Shown: piece after piece, positions 35,847-43,298 of the stretch
How positions within the stretch are numbered: position 1 is the first letter of the stretch
Layout: each line of letters opens with the position of its first letter
Origin: Chryseobacterium gambrini
GTDB taxonomy: Bacteria; Bacteroidota; Bacteroidia; Flavobacteriales; Weeksellaceae
DNA length: 64,000 bases
Reading direction: 5' to 3'
Assembly (NCBI RefSeq): GCF_900156825.1
Contig: NZ_FTOV01000002.1
Coordinates: 186,001 to 250,000, forward strand
Position numbers and translations under genes: made by a program
The notes under the pieces: model-generated
The model's input: only the letters and a program-made list of their open reading frames with translations
Database searches by the model: none
What the model was told of the DNA's origin: nothing

Positions 35847-36146
35847 TTAAACTATTTGTTTTATTGAGTTGTAAGATTTTTTGATTTCTTGAATGTTTTC
35901 TTCGAAATATTTATCAAAGGAATCTTTGCCCCCGAAAATCTCATCTAATCTTTCTGAAATTTGACCTGATGGATTTAACCAACTATCTTCTTTACATTCA
36001 ATAGGTGAATAAATTGCAATCAAATGTGCAGAAGATTGAAAATGGACACACATTGCAGCATAAGCTGTAAGTTTGTTTTTTGCCTGTAATGAATATTTTG
36101 AAGACATTGCTCCATATTCGTATTGTATTAAAGTTTCTTTAGACAT
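35847..36146 (-). CDS. Hypothetical phage protein, 99 aa
   Basis: Soluble protein with YEYGAMSSKYSLQAKNKLTAYA near the N-terminus and an acidic helical end. It is separated by one base from each neighbour, so it belongs to the early operon. No family recognised. Confidence 0.55.
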   Translation of the reverse strand: MSKETLIQYEYGAMSSKYSLQAKNKLTAYAAMCVHFQSSAHLIAIYSPIECKEDSWLNPSGQISERLDEIFGGKDSFDKYFEENIQEIKKSYNSIKQIV

Positions 36147-36147
36147 A

Positions 36148-36747
36148 CTAATCTATTTTTGCATTTTCAAAATCTTCATCACCATCATCTTCTGAAGGAA
36201 ATTCCATTGACAGCTGCTCGTATTGCGGAGCCGTTTTTCCGTTCATGTAAGCTTCGACTTGCTCTATCACAATTTTCAAGTAATTATTAAGTTCTTCTAT
36301 GTAGAGATAATTACTATTGTCAAGCTTTATTTTTGGAGTAGTAAATCCAATTACTCCGTAGGTAACAGTTTTGGATCCGGTAAGAATTACAGATCTGTTT
36401 TCATCACTTCCAGTAATTTTAAAAGCTGTAACACCATAATTTTCTAAACTCTCATGAGCTTCAAGTTCTGAAAGAGGAGTTTGATTATTGGACCAGTGGA
36501 AGAGTCCATCAATATGAGCCAGAAAAACATCTAACTTTTTAAAAGCTTCTAACATATCATCGTGTACGATATGAACTCCTTTTCGGGACAATTCATCACC
36601 TTTCATAAGGCCGACTAATAACTCATAAGAGTACGTTAGGAAGTGATCTTTTAGCGATGCAGATTTGATTTCAATCTGCTTTTCTTCTTGGTTTGCGAAA
36701 TCAACTAATTTTTCAAGCTGATCAGAGTTAACTTCAATTACTTTCAT
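36148..36747 (-). CDS. Hypothetical phage protein, 199 aa
   Basis: 199 residues, mixed alpha/beta, with the segment YGVTAFKITGSDENRSVILTG followed by TYGVIGFTTPKI in the middle and a helical stretch near the end. The C-terminus is acidic (FPSEDDGDEDF). Its middle is reminiscent of small phage early proteins of unknown role. Confidence 0.55.
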   Translation of the reverse strand: MKVIEVNSDQLEKLVDFANQEEKQIEIKSASLKDHFLTYSYELLVGLMKGDELSRKGVHIVHDDMLEAFKKLDVFLAHIDGLFHWSNNQTPLSELEAHESLENYGVTAFKITGSDENRSVILTGSKTVTYGVIGFTTPKIKLDNSNYLYIEELNNYLKIVIEQVEAYMNGKTAPQYEQLSMEFPSEDDGDEDFENAKID

Positions 36748-36753
36748 AAATAT

Positions 36754-37047
36754 TTATTTTGCTTCAAAATCATTTAATTCAACACGCTTTTCTAAGCGGT
36801 TAACTTTTTTAGCGATCATTTCCTCAACTTTTAATCCCAAAAGGGGATTAATCATTTCCATTTGTTCAATCATGATCTTCACATCAGCTACTTCTTCCAC
36901 AAGGTTTTTGAAACTTTCCTCATTATTATTTCTGATATGTTTGCGAACTGCTAAAGCCAATTCTGTGGCTTCTTCCTGTGCCATCTCATATTGAGCTCTT
37001 ACGCCCCACTTTTCGATAGCTTTTAAATAAATTTCATGTCTTGCCAT
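36754..37047 (-). CDS. MazG-like nucleotide pyrophosphohydrolase
   Basis: 97 residues, all helical. The pattern EEATELALAVRKH, then LVEEVADVKIMIEQME, matches the metal-binding E-x-x-E and E-x-x-D helices of the all-alpha NTP pyrophosphatase superfamily. Such phage enzymes hydrolyse nucleotides or ppGpp and may adjust pools for replication or base modification. Overlaps the HNH gene by 14 bases. Confidence 0.68.
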   Translation of the reverse strand: MARHEIYLKAIEKWGVRAQYEMAQEEATELALAVRKHIRNNNEESFKNLVEEVADVKIMIEQMEMINPLLGLKVEEMIAKKVNRLEKRVELNDFEAK

Positions 37048-37489
37048 ACTGTTCTTTAATTTTTATTATTTTATCTATTAATGGTAGGTTTGAAAGTTCA
37101 TTATTGCATTTTTCATGCATGAGAACCATATTCGGAAGAGCATTTCTTCCACCTCTGGAAAGAGCTAATAAATGTTCCAGCGTAATGTCGTCGCCAAGTT
37201 TTTTATTACAGAAGAAACACAGATCACCGTCACGTTCTAAAATCTGGGCTTTTTCCTTTTTGTAGCTCGACTTTCTTCCGACATTTGGAGGATAGCCATC
37301 CCATTTTTTATTTTCTTTAAAAAACCGGATTGCTCTCGCTGTATATTTATTTGATGTTTTACCACTTTTGTAAACTATTCCTATGATTCTGCCTTTAAAT
37401 TTTAGGGCTTCATATTCGTTGGTAGTTGGTAGAATGTCGCAACCACCTTGCTCTAACCATTTTCTGAATTTTTGTATATCTAAATCCAT
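37034..37489 (-). CDS. HNH endonuclease
   Basis: 151 residues. The C-terminal half has the HNH/zinc pattern: LCFFCNKKL, then ITLEHLLALSRGGRN with the catalytic His, ALPNMVLMHEKCNNEL with the later His and Cys. The N-terminal half is basic. It may be a free-standing nuclease in replication or recombination. It starts right after the stop of the small GTG-start gene. Confidence 0.75.
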   Translation of the reverse strand: MDLDIQKFRKWLEQGGCDILPTTNEYEALKFKGRIIGIVYKSGKTSNKYTARAIRFFKENKKWDGYPPNVGRKSSYKKEKAQILERDGDLCFFCNKKLGDDITLEHLLALSRGGRNALPNMVLMHEKCNNELSNLPLIDKIIKIKEQYGKT

Positions 37490-37657
37490 CTAATCAAGGT
37501 CTTTAATATTGCATGGAAATCGGTAACCATTTTCTCTCTCACAGATCACCGCATTTCCGCTAATCCCGATGATCTTTATTTTTTCACCTTTTTTGGCCCA
37601 GAAGCTCTTGGCGAATTTTGCATCTTTGTTGAGAGTTTTTATGTCACCTTCTTTCAC
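37490..37657 (-). CDS. Small hypothetical phage protein, 55 aa, GTG start
   Basis: GTG at 37,657 overlaps the NinB-like stop (ATGTGA), and the TAG lies directly before the HNH ATG, so the frame fits exactly between two genes. The peptide runs KEGDIKTLNKDAKFAKSFWA and continues with a small barrel-like end (KIKIIGISGNAVICERENGY), similar to a short KOW/SH3-like fold. Short but well placed. Confidence 0.6.
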   Translation of the reverse strand: MKEGDIKTLNKDAKFAKSFWAKKGEKIKIIGISGNAVICERENGYRFPCNIKDLD

Positions 37658-38091
37658 ATTTCAATTTTTAATTGTTCGTTTGGTTCAGGAAGGACGATGT
37701 TGAAAAAGTCCTTTGCGAATTGTCTAATTTTTTGTTTGAATTCGAACTCCCATTCGTAAGTATTGAGCTTTGTAGATGATTGAGGAACTCTCACAAAAAG
37801 TCCAGTATCTTCATTTATCTTTTCTTCGTAGTTGCAGTTCATCTTAATAAGATCATGGACATCTTCAGCTGACATTATCTCTCCCCATGTATCAAGTACA
37901 CCTCTCTGCAGAATAGGAATCCATACTTTCCAGTAAAAACTATTTTGTCCGTTGGAACGTTTTTTATATTTCCTTTTAAATATGAGAGTGATTTCTTTGC
38001 CTTCGAATTGTTGTACCGCCTTCTTTATGAAATCATTATTCTGCCGGAACTTTCCATCACGAATGAGAGTTTCGATTTCAATAGATTTCAT
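37654..38091 (-). CDS. NinB-like recombination protein
   Basis: 145 residues. The segment KYKKRSNGQNSFYWKVWIPIL followed by WGEIMSAEDVHDLIK fits the NinB/Orf family, which in lambda assists recombination by binding single-stranded DNA. It follows the exonuclease and annealing genes, a consistent context. Starts with MKSIEIETLIRDGKF and is of normal length. Confidence 0.65.
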   Translation of the reverse strand: MKSIEIETLIRDGKFRQNNDFIKKAVQQFEGKEITLIFKRKYKKRSNGQNSFYWKVWIPILQRGVLDTWGEIMSAEDVHDLIKMNCNYEEKINEDTGLFVRVPQSSTKLNTYEWEFEFKQKIRQFAKDFFNIVLPEPNEQLKIEM

Positions 38092-38093
38092 AA

Positions 38094-39104
38094 TTATTCG
38101 TCTTGAAAAATTGTCATATCAAATCCTGCAGCCCATTGTGGTTTATAAAGGATGTTTTTGCTCTTGAAATAATCGTACGATCTGTCAAAGGCTCTTTCAT
38201 TTACCATTTTATTCAGACGCATCATATAGTACTCGAATTTTCGTTTACAGTAATCTATATAACCTACCTCAACCTCCGGAACCGAATAGTTGAATTTATC
38301 ATCGTACAGTACATACTTAAATTTTGGATTTGTGGAAAGTCCCAGAATTTCCAAACCTGTTGCGTAAACTCCGATCTGCATTTCATAGTCGTATTTTTCA
38401 ATCTCCCATTTGAATTTATCAGGGTTTAGTTGCGATACGAATTTGAAATCATGAAAAAGAGTAGGCGACCAAGTGTCAAGAATCGCAACGAATTTCCAAC
38501 CCATATATTCAAACCTGATCTTCTTTTGAAATTCTTCGCAAACACATAACTCATCTGCAACGTCTGGAGCATTTTTTAGATGATCAGAAATTTTTACAGC
38601 TTTATCATATTCCTCCTGAGTAACGCAATCCTTTCCACTTAGAAGCGCTCTGCAGTATGCCTTCAGATGTAAAACATTTTCAATCTTTCCGGATTTATAA
38701 TTGTCTTTAAATGCCTGCTCAAAAACTTTATCAAAATCAGTTGCAAGATCTAATGGGTGAGCGTTCATAATATCATTTACCATTTCTTCCTGATTTCCTT
38801 TTGATGGTCCCTTTGAAAGGATTGCAAATTTTTCATGGAATTTGTGATCTTCCAAAACAAGGCAGTCAACCAAGCTTCCGAAATTCATTCCTGCATTTTT
38901 ACTTTTCGGTTTAAGTAAAGCACTCATAAAATTTATAGGACTATCAAGATTTTTTAATTTGGAGTAAGACATTGAAATGTCTCTCGTAATTAATCTTTCT
39001 ATTAAAATCTCTCGCTCAGATCTATTATCCGGTTGCTCAATAGGAGCGATATTTACTGCTTCCTGTTCTTGAGCTTCTATTGCTGAATTTTTCATTGCTC
39101 CCAT
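38094..39104 (-). CDS. RecE/lambda-exonuclease-like PD-(D/E)XK nuclease
   Basis: 336 residues. NFGSLVDCLVLEDHKFHE holds the alpha-helix GxxxD seen before the active site. WKFVAILDTWSPTLFHDFKF provides the Asp and the DxK-type catalytic pair, and YEMQIGVYATGL gives the Q-x3-Y helix. This layout is typical of phage RecE-type exonucleases. It pairs with the ERF annealing protein upstream, separated by 2 bases. A second ATG three codons in is equally possible. Confidence 0.75.
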   Translation of the reverse strand: MGAMKNSAIEAQEQEAVNIAPIEQPDNRSEREILIERLITRDISMSYSKLKNLDSPINFMSALLKPKSKNAGMNFGSLVDCLVLEDHKFHEKFAILSKGPSKGNQEEMVNDIMNAHPLDLATDFDKVFEQAFKDNYKSGKIENVLHLKAYCRALLSGKDCVTQEEYDKAVKISDHLKNAPDVADELCVCEEFQKKIRFEYMGWKFVAILDTWSPTLFHDFKFVSQLNPDKFKWEIEKYDYEMQIGVYATGLEILGLSTNPKFKYVLYDDKFNYSVPEVEVGYIDYCKRKFEYYMMRLNKMVNERAFDRSYDYFKSKNILYKPQWAAGFDMTIFQDE

Positions 39105-39106
39105 AA

Positions 39107-39829
39107 CTATTGAATTTGAAATTTGGTTTTAAGAAGTTCTACGGTTTTGTTTGCTAACCTGTATTTTTTCTGAATTGCTGCCAATGATGGTTTTTTCTCT
39201 CCGGCTTTTATGGCTGCTTCCATATTTTTCCAGTTCTCATCATTCTCATTTAGATATGGCAGAGTTTTATTTTGTTGAGCAGGAGTATTGGCAGGTTTAT
39301 TTTCTGGAGTTTGAGCTGGAGAAGTATTTTGAGGTTTTTCATCATCAACTTTTTTTCTCAACTCATTATCAATATCATCTTCGTCTGTTGGAATATGGAA
39401 GAACTTTAAGAAGAAATATCTTTCAGCGTAGGTAAGAGCGGAACCAAGACCTTTCTCCCATTCATTCTGGCCATTTGCGCCGAATAAATTTTCGTCTTTC
39501 TCGCCAGTTTCTACATCAACCCACGTGAAGCGCATCATTACTTTAGAAAGAATTTCAGCTTTAGGTTTTTGATATTCTACTTTAGTATTTTGACCATTTA
39601 TATTTTCCCATTTAGTGGCCTTTGTAGTGTAATCCTGTCGATCATTTTCGATGGATAATATTTCTTGTTTAAGAATTAAGCCCAATTCGTTCATTAAGGG
39701 ACGGATAAATTCTAAAACTTTGGCACCAGATACATATTCATAACCAAAAGAGTCGGAGCCTGATCTTTTATCTTTACCAAATCCATTGATTTTACATTGA
39801 ATTTGATGGAGTTTTTTATAGATTGACAT
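39107..39829 (-). CDS. ERF-family single-strand annealing protein
   Basis: 240 residues from the ATG at 39,829 (MSIYKKLHQIQCKI); an earlier ATG lies inside the upstream gene. KVLEFIRPLMNELGLILKQE and GSALTYAERYFFLKFFHIPT are the conserved ERF core, the latter being the diagnostic Y-A-x-R-Y-x2 motif. A Pro/Gln/Asn-rich linker separates the core from a C-terminal helical domain. It anneals single strands during phage recombination together with the nuclease downstream. Confidence 0.82.
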   Translation of the reverse strand: MSIYKKLHQIQCKINGFGKDKRSGSDSFGYEYVSGAKVLEFIRPLMNELGLILKQEILSIENDRQDYTTKATKWENINGQNTKVEYQKPKAEILSKVMMRFTWVDVETGEKDENLFGANGQNEWEKGLGSALTYAERYFFLKFFHIPTDEDDIDNELRKKVDDEKPQNTSPAQTPENKPANTPAQQNKTLPYLNENDENWKNMEAAIKAGEKKPSLAAIQKKYRLANKTVELLKTKFQIQ

Positions 39830-40112
39830 TTTCAAGGTGTGTTTTGAAGTTTTGTAATTCTGTGATAGCATTTCCAAGCTTTTCAATCATTTCCTTTTTG
39901 CCTTCAGGATTATTTATCTGATTATGCCATCTAATTGATCCGTGACAATCTGAAAGTCTCGCGATGGCTTTTCCATCTTCGTAAATTTTACAATGAATAG
40001 CACTCATGGAATCGATGCTGTCTGGTGCTATGAAAGATTTTTTATTGTAGCTCATTTTAATAGAATTTTCCTTTATACCAGTATTGTTTGAAATATCTTC
40101 GAGAGTTGACAT
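39816..40112 (-). CDS. Hypothetical phage protein, 98 aa
   Basis: Contains a central IHCKIYEDGKAIARLSDCHG strand region and a helical end (MIEKLGNAITELQNFKTHLE). Overlaps the ERF gene by 14 bases. No family recognised. Confidence 0.55.
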   Translation of the reverse strand: MSTLEDISNNTGIKENSIKMSYNKKSFIAPDSIDSMSAIHCKIYEDGKAIARLSDCHGSIRWHNQINNPEGKKEMIEKLGNAITELQNFKTHLENVNL

Positions 40113-40166
40113 TGAGAAATGTTACTTTTTCCCCGAATATCATTGCGATCATTCTTTTCATAATTA

Positions 40167-40478
40167 TTAAGCTGTTTTGGAAAATTGAGATCTTAATTTT
40201 AGAATGTCATTCATCTGTTTAGCGTAGTATTTAGCTTTATCTTTATCATCAGTCCAGACTGAATGTGTATTTGAGGAAAATACCTTTTCAGGAATAAACT
40301 GATCTTTATTTATTAGATATAAAGTGCCTTCTGTTTTAGTTCCCCATACTGCATCAATACCACTTACAAAGAGTGCTTTTTCGCCGACACATAAAACTTT
40401 TTGTTCAGTAACCTGTGCTTCCTGAGTAGAGAAATTAATTCCTACATCATAAACTGTTTGTTCTACTTTGTAACTCAT
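40167..40478 (-). CDS. Hypothetical phage protein, 103 aa
   Basis: The ATG at 40,478 (MSYKVEQTVYDVG) is chosen because it follows the upstream stop by 4 bases; a longer frame would run deep into the previous gene. Beta-rich, with a helical, basic C-terminus. No family recognised. Confidence 0.55.
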   Translation of the reverse strand: MSYKVEQTVYDVGINFSTQEAQVTEQKVLCVGEKALFVSGIDAVWGTKTEGTLYLINKDQFIPEKVFSSNTHSVWTDDKDKAKYYAKQMNDILKLRSQFSKTA

Positions 40479-40482
40479 AATT

Positions 40483-40860
40483 TTAAATTCTACCATATCC
40501 GTAATTAGCCCATAATTCACTCTGTTCTGCCAAGTATTCTCTATGAGATTGAATACTTCTCTCTTCAGCGCCGAGCTGATCTTCTCTGAAAGCGTCAAGT
40601 TCTCTCTCTAAATCCTTTCCAACTGAACAAATCTTTTCATCCTCACGATAAAGGCAGTATGTACCAACATTTGTCATTTTAATCGTCCAAAATGCATTGC
40701 TATCATCCAAGAATAATCCGAACCAATTATTTATTTTAACATTTTCGTCTACTTCAAAATCGATGAATTCTAAGTTGTTTGCTAATTGAACTGCTTTTCT
40801 GAAATCTTTTTCAGTTGGAGAGTTTGTAAATTGTTTTTTGTTTTGTACTTTTGTGTCCAT
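40483..40860 (-). CDS. Hypothetical phage protein, 125 aa
   Basis: Acidic protein with aromatic-rich segment INNWFGLFLDDSNAFWTIKM and an acidic helical C-terminus. Third gene of the early operon. No family recognised. Confidence 0.55.
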   Translation of the reverse strand: MDTKVQNKKQFTNSPTEKDFRKAVQLANNLEFIDFEVDENVKINNWFGLFLDDSNAFWTIKMTNVGTYCLYREDEKICSVGKDLERELDAFREDQLGAEERSIQSHREYLAEQSELWANYGYGRI

Positions 40861-40890
40861 TACTGTTTGACTTTTTTAGGTTAAACTTTC

Positions 40891-40918
40891 GCCGTCTGTT
40901 ACCGCAGATGGCTTTTTT
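40891..40918 (+). terminator. Rightward-facing intrinsic terminator inside the leftward operon
   Basis: GCCGTCTG, loop TTACCG, CAGATGGC followed by TTTTTTATTTT. All 8 pairs form if one G-U is allowed. On the leftward strand the same pair becomes an A-C mismatch, so the element is polarised rightward. It could stop antisense transcription entering the early promoter region. Confidence 0.45.
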
Positions 40919-41114
40919 ATTTTCTTTTGTGGAAAGCTTTTCTGGCTTCCTCTTTTATTTGTTCTGCTTTAGTTTTTTTCAACTTCCCTGGGGTAGTTCC
41001 TACGCTACCCCGAGAAGTATTCATTTCAGCTTTAACAAAGGCAGATAATGTTTCTATTTTATCAAGTGCGGAGAGAATGACTACCGCTCTTTCTGGGCTA
41101 ATTTCTCCTATCAT
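40917..41114 (-). CDS. Small hypothetical early protein, 65 aa
   Basis: Basic C-terminus (KKTKAEQIKEEARKAFHKRK) and a helical N-terminus (ISPERAVVILSALDKIETLS). It is the second gene of the early operon, right behind the Cro-position gene. A DNA-binding accessory is possible; no motif proves it. Confidence 0.5.
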   Translation of the reverse strand: MIGEISPERAVVILSALDKIETLSAFVKAEMNTSRGSVGTTPGKLKKTKAEQIKEEARKAFHKRK

Positions 41115-41115
41115 A

Positions 41116-41358
41116 TCATGTAATTATTTCTGATTCAAATATTTGTTCATCTTTCCATTCAGTGTGTTTTTTAAATGACTCAATGAAAAAATAATTTTCA
41201 AGCGTCTTTGAATTTCTGTATGCAGCCAGATATAGCGCTGATTCTCTCATCCCTATTTCTGATGCAATAGTTACTCTTAAATCATAATCATCTTGAATTT
41301 TACGGGAAACCGTAGTTTTGATTTTTCTGTTATTCACTATATTTGTTTGCTCTTTCAT
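41116..41358 (-). CDS. Putative Cro-like / early HTH regulator, 80 aa
   Basis: First gene of the leftward early operon, divergent to the repressor, which is the position of Cro. ATG at 41,358 (MKEQTNIVNNRK) is preferred; the earlier in-frame start lies close to the promoter box. The segment YDLRVTIASEIGMRESALYL looks like an HTH. It probably turns down repressor or early transcription. Confidence 0.55.
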   Translation of the reverse strand: MKEQTNIVNNRKIKTTVSRKIQDDYDLRVTIASEIGMRESALYLAAYRNSKTLENYFFIESFKKHTEWKDEQIFESEIIT

Positions 41359-41394
41359 TTTGAAATTTCTTTTTGTAATATCAATTTGATATAG

Positions 41395-41414
41395 CAAAAG
41401 TAACAAAAAGTTAC
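41395..41414 (-). promoter_or_regulatory. Early leftward promoter overlapped by an operator palindrome
   Basis: Read leftward, TACTTTTG (41,402-41,395) matches the -7 consensus. It overlaps the perfect palindrome GTAACTTTTTGTTAC (41,414-41,400). A further GTAAC half site lies at 41,432-41,436. Repressor bound at the palindrome would cover the -7 box and block the early operon. No clear -33 element is seen. Confidence 0.6.
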
Positions 41415-41469
41415 ATATAAAAAAATAAAATGTAACAAATTTTCTCTTTAATTGTATAACTTATTGATA

Positions 41470-42129
41470 ATGAGCGAATTTAATTTATCTGAACAAAGAA
41501 AGAAATTAGGATTAACTCAGCAAGAATTAGCTGATGAATTAAAACTTTCTCGAAAAACCATAAATAATTATGAGAAATCGGGTAATATTCCTGATAGCGT
41601 AAGGTTACTTATCAGAAATTTTTTTGAGTTAAGAAATGAGAATGGTCTTGATAATGTAACTAAAAGGGAAAATTTGTTACTTCCTAAAGACGGAGTTAAA
41701 CTAGGCATTCCATTTTATAACGTTGATTTTGCCGGAGGATGGAGTAGTGAAGTTCTTTTTTCAGAAGTAAGGCCGGATTTTTATATTAATAATCCAGAAT
41801 TCGATAAAGCCGAGTTTGCTTGTAATTTGATTGGTCATTCCATTTCACGTAGAATCCCTCATCGTTCAATCATAGGATTAAGATTAATTGAAGATTGGCA
41901 AACATATTTTCCAACAAATGAATTATATGGAATAGTTATGAAAAATGAACTTCGAACAGTGAAAATTGTGAAAAGAAGTAAGGAAAAGGAAGGGTATTTA
42001 ACTTTAATTCCGGATCCGCTTCCTGAATTTAATCAAACCCAATATGAGCCTGAAGAGGTTCCGATAGAATTTGTATCAAGATTTTATCAACTAATAGCTT
42101 GGGCTCAATTTGAAAGAATATCAATGTAA
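41470..42129 (+). CDS. Phage repressor, HTH + S24 peptidase-like (CI/LexA type)
   Basis: 219 residues from ATG 41,470; an upstream in-frame start at 41,452 is less likely. The N-terminal XRE HTH spans about 7-35 (RKKLGLTQQELADELKLSRK). The C-terminal LexA-like fold has a candidate Ala88-Gly89 cleavage site (VDFAGGW), a candidate Ser124 in IGHSIS, and a candidate Lys165 (RTVKIVK), 41 residues further, a plausible spacing. The usual Asp/Asn/Met before the Ser is His here. It most likely maintains lysogeny and is inactivated by RecA-stimulated self-cleavage. Confidence 0.82.
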   Translation: MSEFNLSEQRKKLGLTQQELADELKLSRKTINNYEKSGNIPDSVRLLIRNFFELRNENGLDNVTKRENLLLPKDGVKLGIPFYNVDFAGGWSSEVLFSEVRPDFYINNPEFDKAEFACNLIGHSISRRIPHRSIIGLRLIEDWQTYFPTNELYGIVMKNELRTVKIVKRSKEKEGYLTLIPDPLPEFNQTQYEPEEVPIEFVSRFYQLIAWAQFERISM

Positions 42130-42142
42130 AAAATAAAAGATC

Positions 42143-42589
42143 ATGAGAAAAATATTGTTCATCTTTTTACTTATCTCAACTTTAGGTTTTGCGCAAACAA
42201 CTGAGGTAATTCCAAATTCTAATTTTATCGAGAAAAAAGAATTGATTTTTAAAGATGGTAAACTACATATAGAAAAAAAGATTTTTTTGGAAAATGGAAA
42301 GAATGAAAGCATCCCTGTGAAACTTGATTTTTTTGGTGATGAAACAGTTTTAAATTTTGATTTAAAAAAAGTAGATAAAATTATTTTATCAGCTGCTGAA
42401 AACGCAAAATATAAACTTAAAAGTCCCTCAACTTTTAGACCGTATTCAATAGTGATAAGACCTATCAATAAAGATTATTGGTATACAAATGTTTTCTTTT
42501 CTGGGGAGAATGATTATGGAGCTAAAAAGGATTCAAGTTCGATGGCTGAAATTGATAATGAGGGTAATGTTTTAAAAGACTATAATTAA
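42143..42589 (+). CDS. Prophage-encoded secreted protein, 148 aa
   Basis: A clear signal peptide (KILFIFLLISTLGFAQ) is followed by a mature region of mixed strands and a Lys-rich surface. It lies 13 bases after the repressor and would be expressed in the lysogen. No family recognised. Genes in this position often change the host surface or exclude other phages, which is inference. Confidence 0.6.
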   Translation: MRKILFIFLLISTLGFAQTTEVIPNSNFIEKKELIFKDGKLHIEKKIFLENGKNESIPVKLDFFGDETVLNFDLKKVDKIILSAAENAKYKLKSPSTFRPYSIVIRPINKDYWYTNVFFSGENDYGAKKDSSSMAEIDNEGNVLKDYN

Positions 42590-42590
42590 A

Positions 42591-42902
42591 ATGACTACTT
42601 CAGATCAAAAAATATTAGAATTTGTACAAATCCTTAAAAATCTAAATGAGATAAGATTTGATCGGGATTTCTATACTCCGATTGGTATGACCAAATTTGT
42701 ATTTTCTAATATTAAGAATCAAGATAAATATCCTGATAGACAATCCTGGCATTTCACAGCTGAGCATATAAGGTTGATATGTGAGGTTTTTAATGCAGAT
42801 TCAAATTTTTTCTTTGGTTTAGCCGATCAACCCTTTAGAAAATTAAAAAAGAAGGGTAACATCAACGGTAACATTAAGCTAAATAAGATAATAGATAATT
42901 AA
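42591..42902 (+). CDS. Small HTH-like phage protein, 103 aa
   Basis: 103 residues. The stretch PIGMTKFVFSNIKN and then QSWHFTAEHIRLICEVFNAD resembles the N-terminal half of Bacteroidota XRE repressors, where a helical DNA-binding core is followed by N-x-N/F-x-F-F-G. The C-terminus is basic. It starts one base after the secreted-protein stop and is the last phage gene before the attachment site. Confidence 0.55.
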   Translation: MTTSDQKILEFVQILKNLNEIRFDRDFYTPIGMTKFVFSNIKNQDKYPDRQSWHFTAEHIRLICEVFNADSNFFFGLADQPFRKLKKKGNINGNIKLNKIIDN

Positions 42903-42960
42903 AATTAATAAAACGTAAATGATTGATTTTCAACGTTAATCTATTTTTGTTAAAAAGTTT

Positions 42961-43008
42961 GCTTCCTTGGTAAGGAAGAGGTCACGGGTTCAAGTCCCGT
43001 AGTTGGCT
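42961..43008 (+). other. Prophage attachment site: displaced 3' part of tRNA-Thr (GGT)
   Basis: The sequence contains the tRNA 3' part: anticodon stem-loop CTTCC-TTGGTAA-GGAAG with anticodon GGT, a T-stem and loop ACGGG-TTCAAGT-CCCGT, and the acceptor 3' strand AGTTGGC with T as discriminator. The 5' acceptor and D arm are absent; upstream bases are phage DNA. So integration took place in a tRNA-Thr gene, and the rebuilt gene lies at the other, unseen end. It is followed by the native tRNA terminator. Confidence 0.85.
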
Positions 43009-43014
43009 CTCATC

Positions 43015-43043
43015 ATATCCCGATTTTTTCGGGATATTTTTTT
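43015..43043 (+). terminator. Intrinsic terminator after the tRNA-Thr remnant
   Basis: ATATCCCGA, loop TTTTT, TCGGGATAT followed by TTTTTT. It is the terminator of the original tRNA-Thr gene and also insulates the host locus from prophage transcription. Confidence 0.8.
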
Positions 43044-43298
43044 GCCTTTATTTTTATGTATGAATTTTGTCTGAAATATTTAAAAACTTTCATAAAACCT
43101 AAAAATAGCGAGGCCTACCTTACCGATTCTGTTAAACACTCTCCATAAAAACAATTTGAATTCATTGGATTTTTCAGGATTAAAATTTTCAGAAGCATTC
43201 AGTACAAATCTTAAAATTCAATTAAAAGTAATTCCTGCACTTTTGAATTCCTTTACCATCATCAAAAATTTCGTTACATTCGTATAAAATAATTTTCG
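43044..43298. other. Intergenic region before the metal-response operon
   Basis: AT-rich, 255 bases, no coding frame recognised. Just ahead of the response-regulator gene there is TTCGTTAC and, 11 bases later, a TAATTTTC box, a weak promoter match. Nothing else identified. Confidence 0.4.

Noticed and set aside
40057..40161. 34-codon leftward frame between two early genes
   Set aside because: It overlaps the 98-residue gene for half its length and has no other support.
42961..43008. Functional tRNA-Thr gene
   Set aside because: The D arm and 5' acceptor strand are absent; only the 3' part remains, as expected for an attachment site.
1..43008. Phage integrase
   Set aside because: No tyrosine or serine recombinase pattern was found among the genes of the window; it probably lies beyond the left edge.
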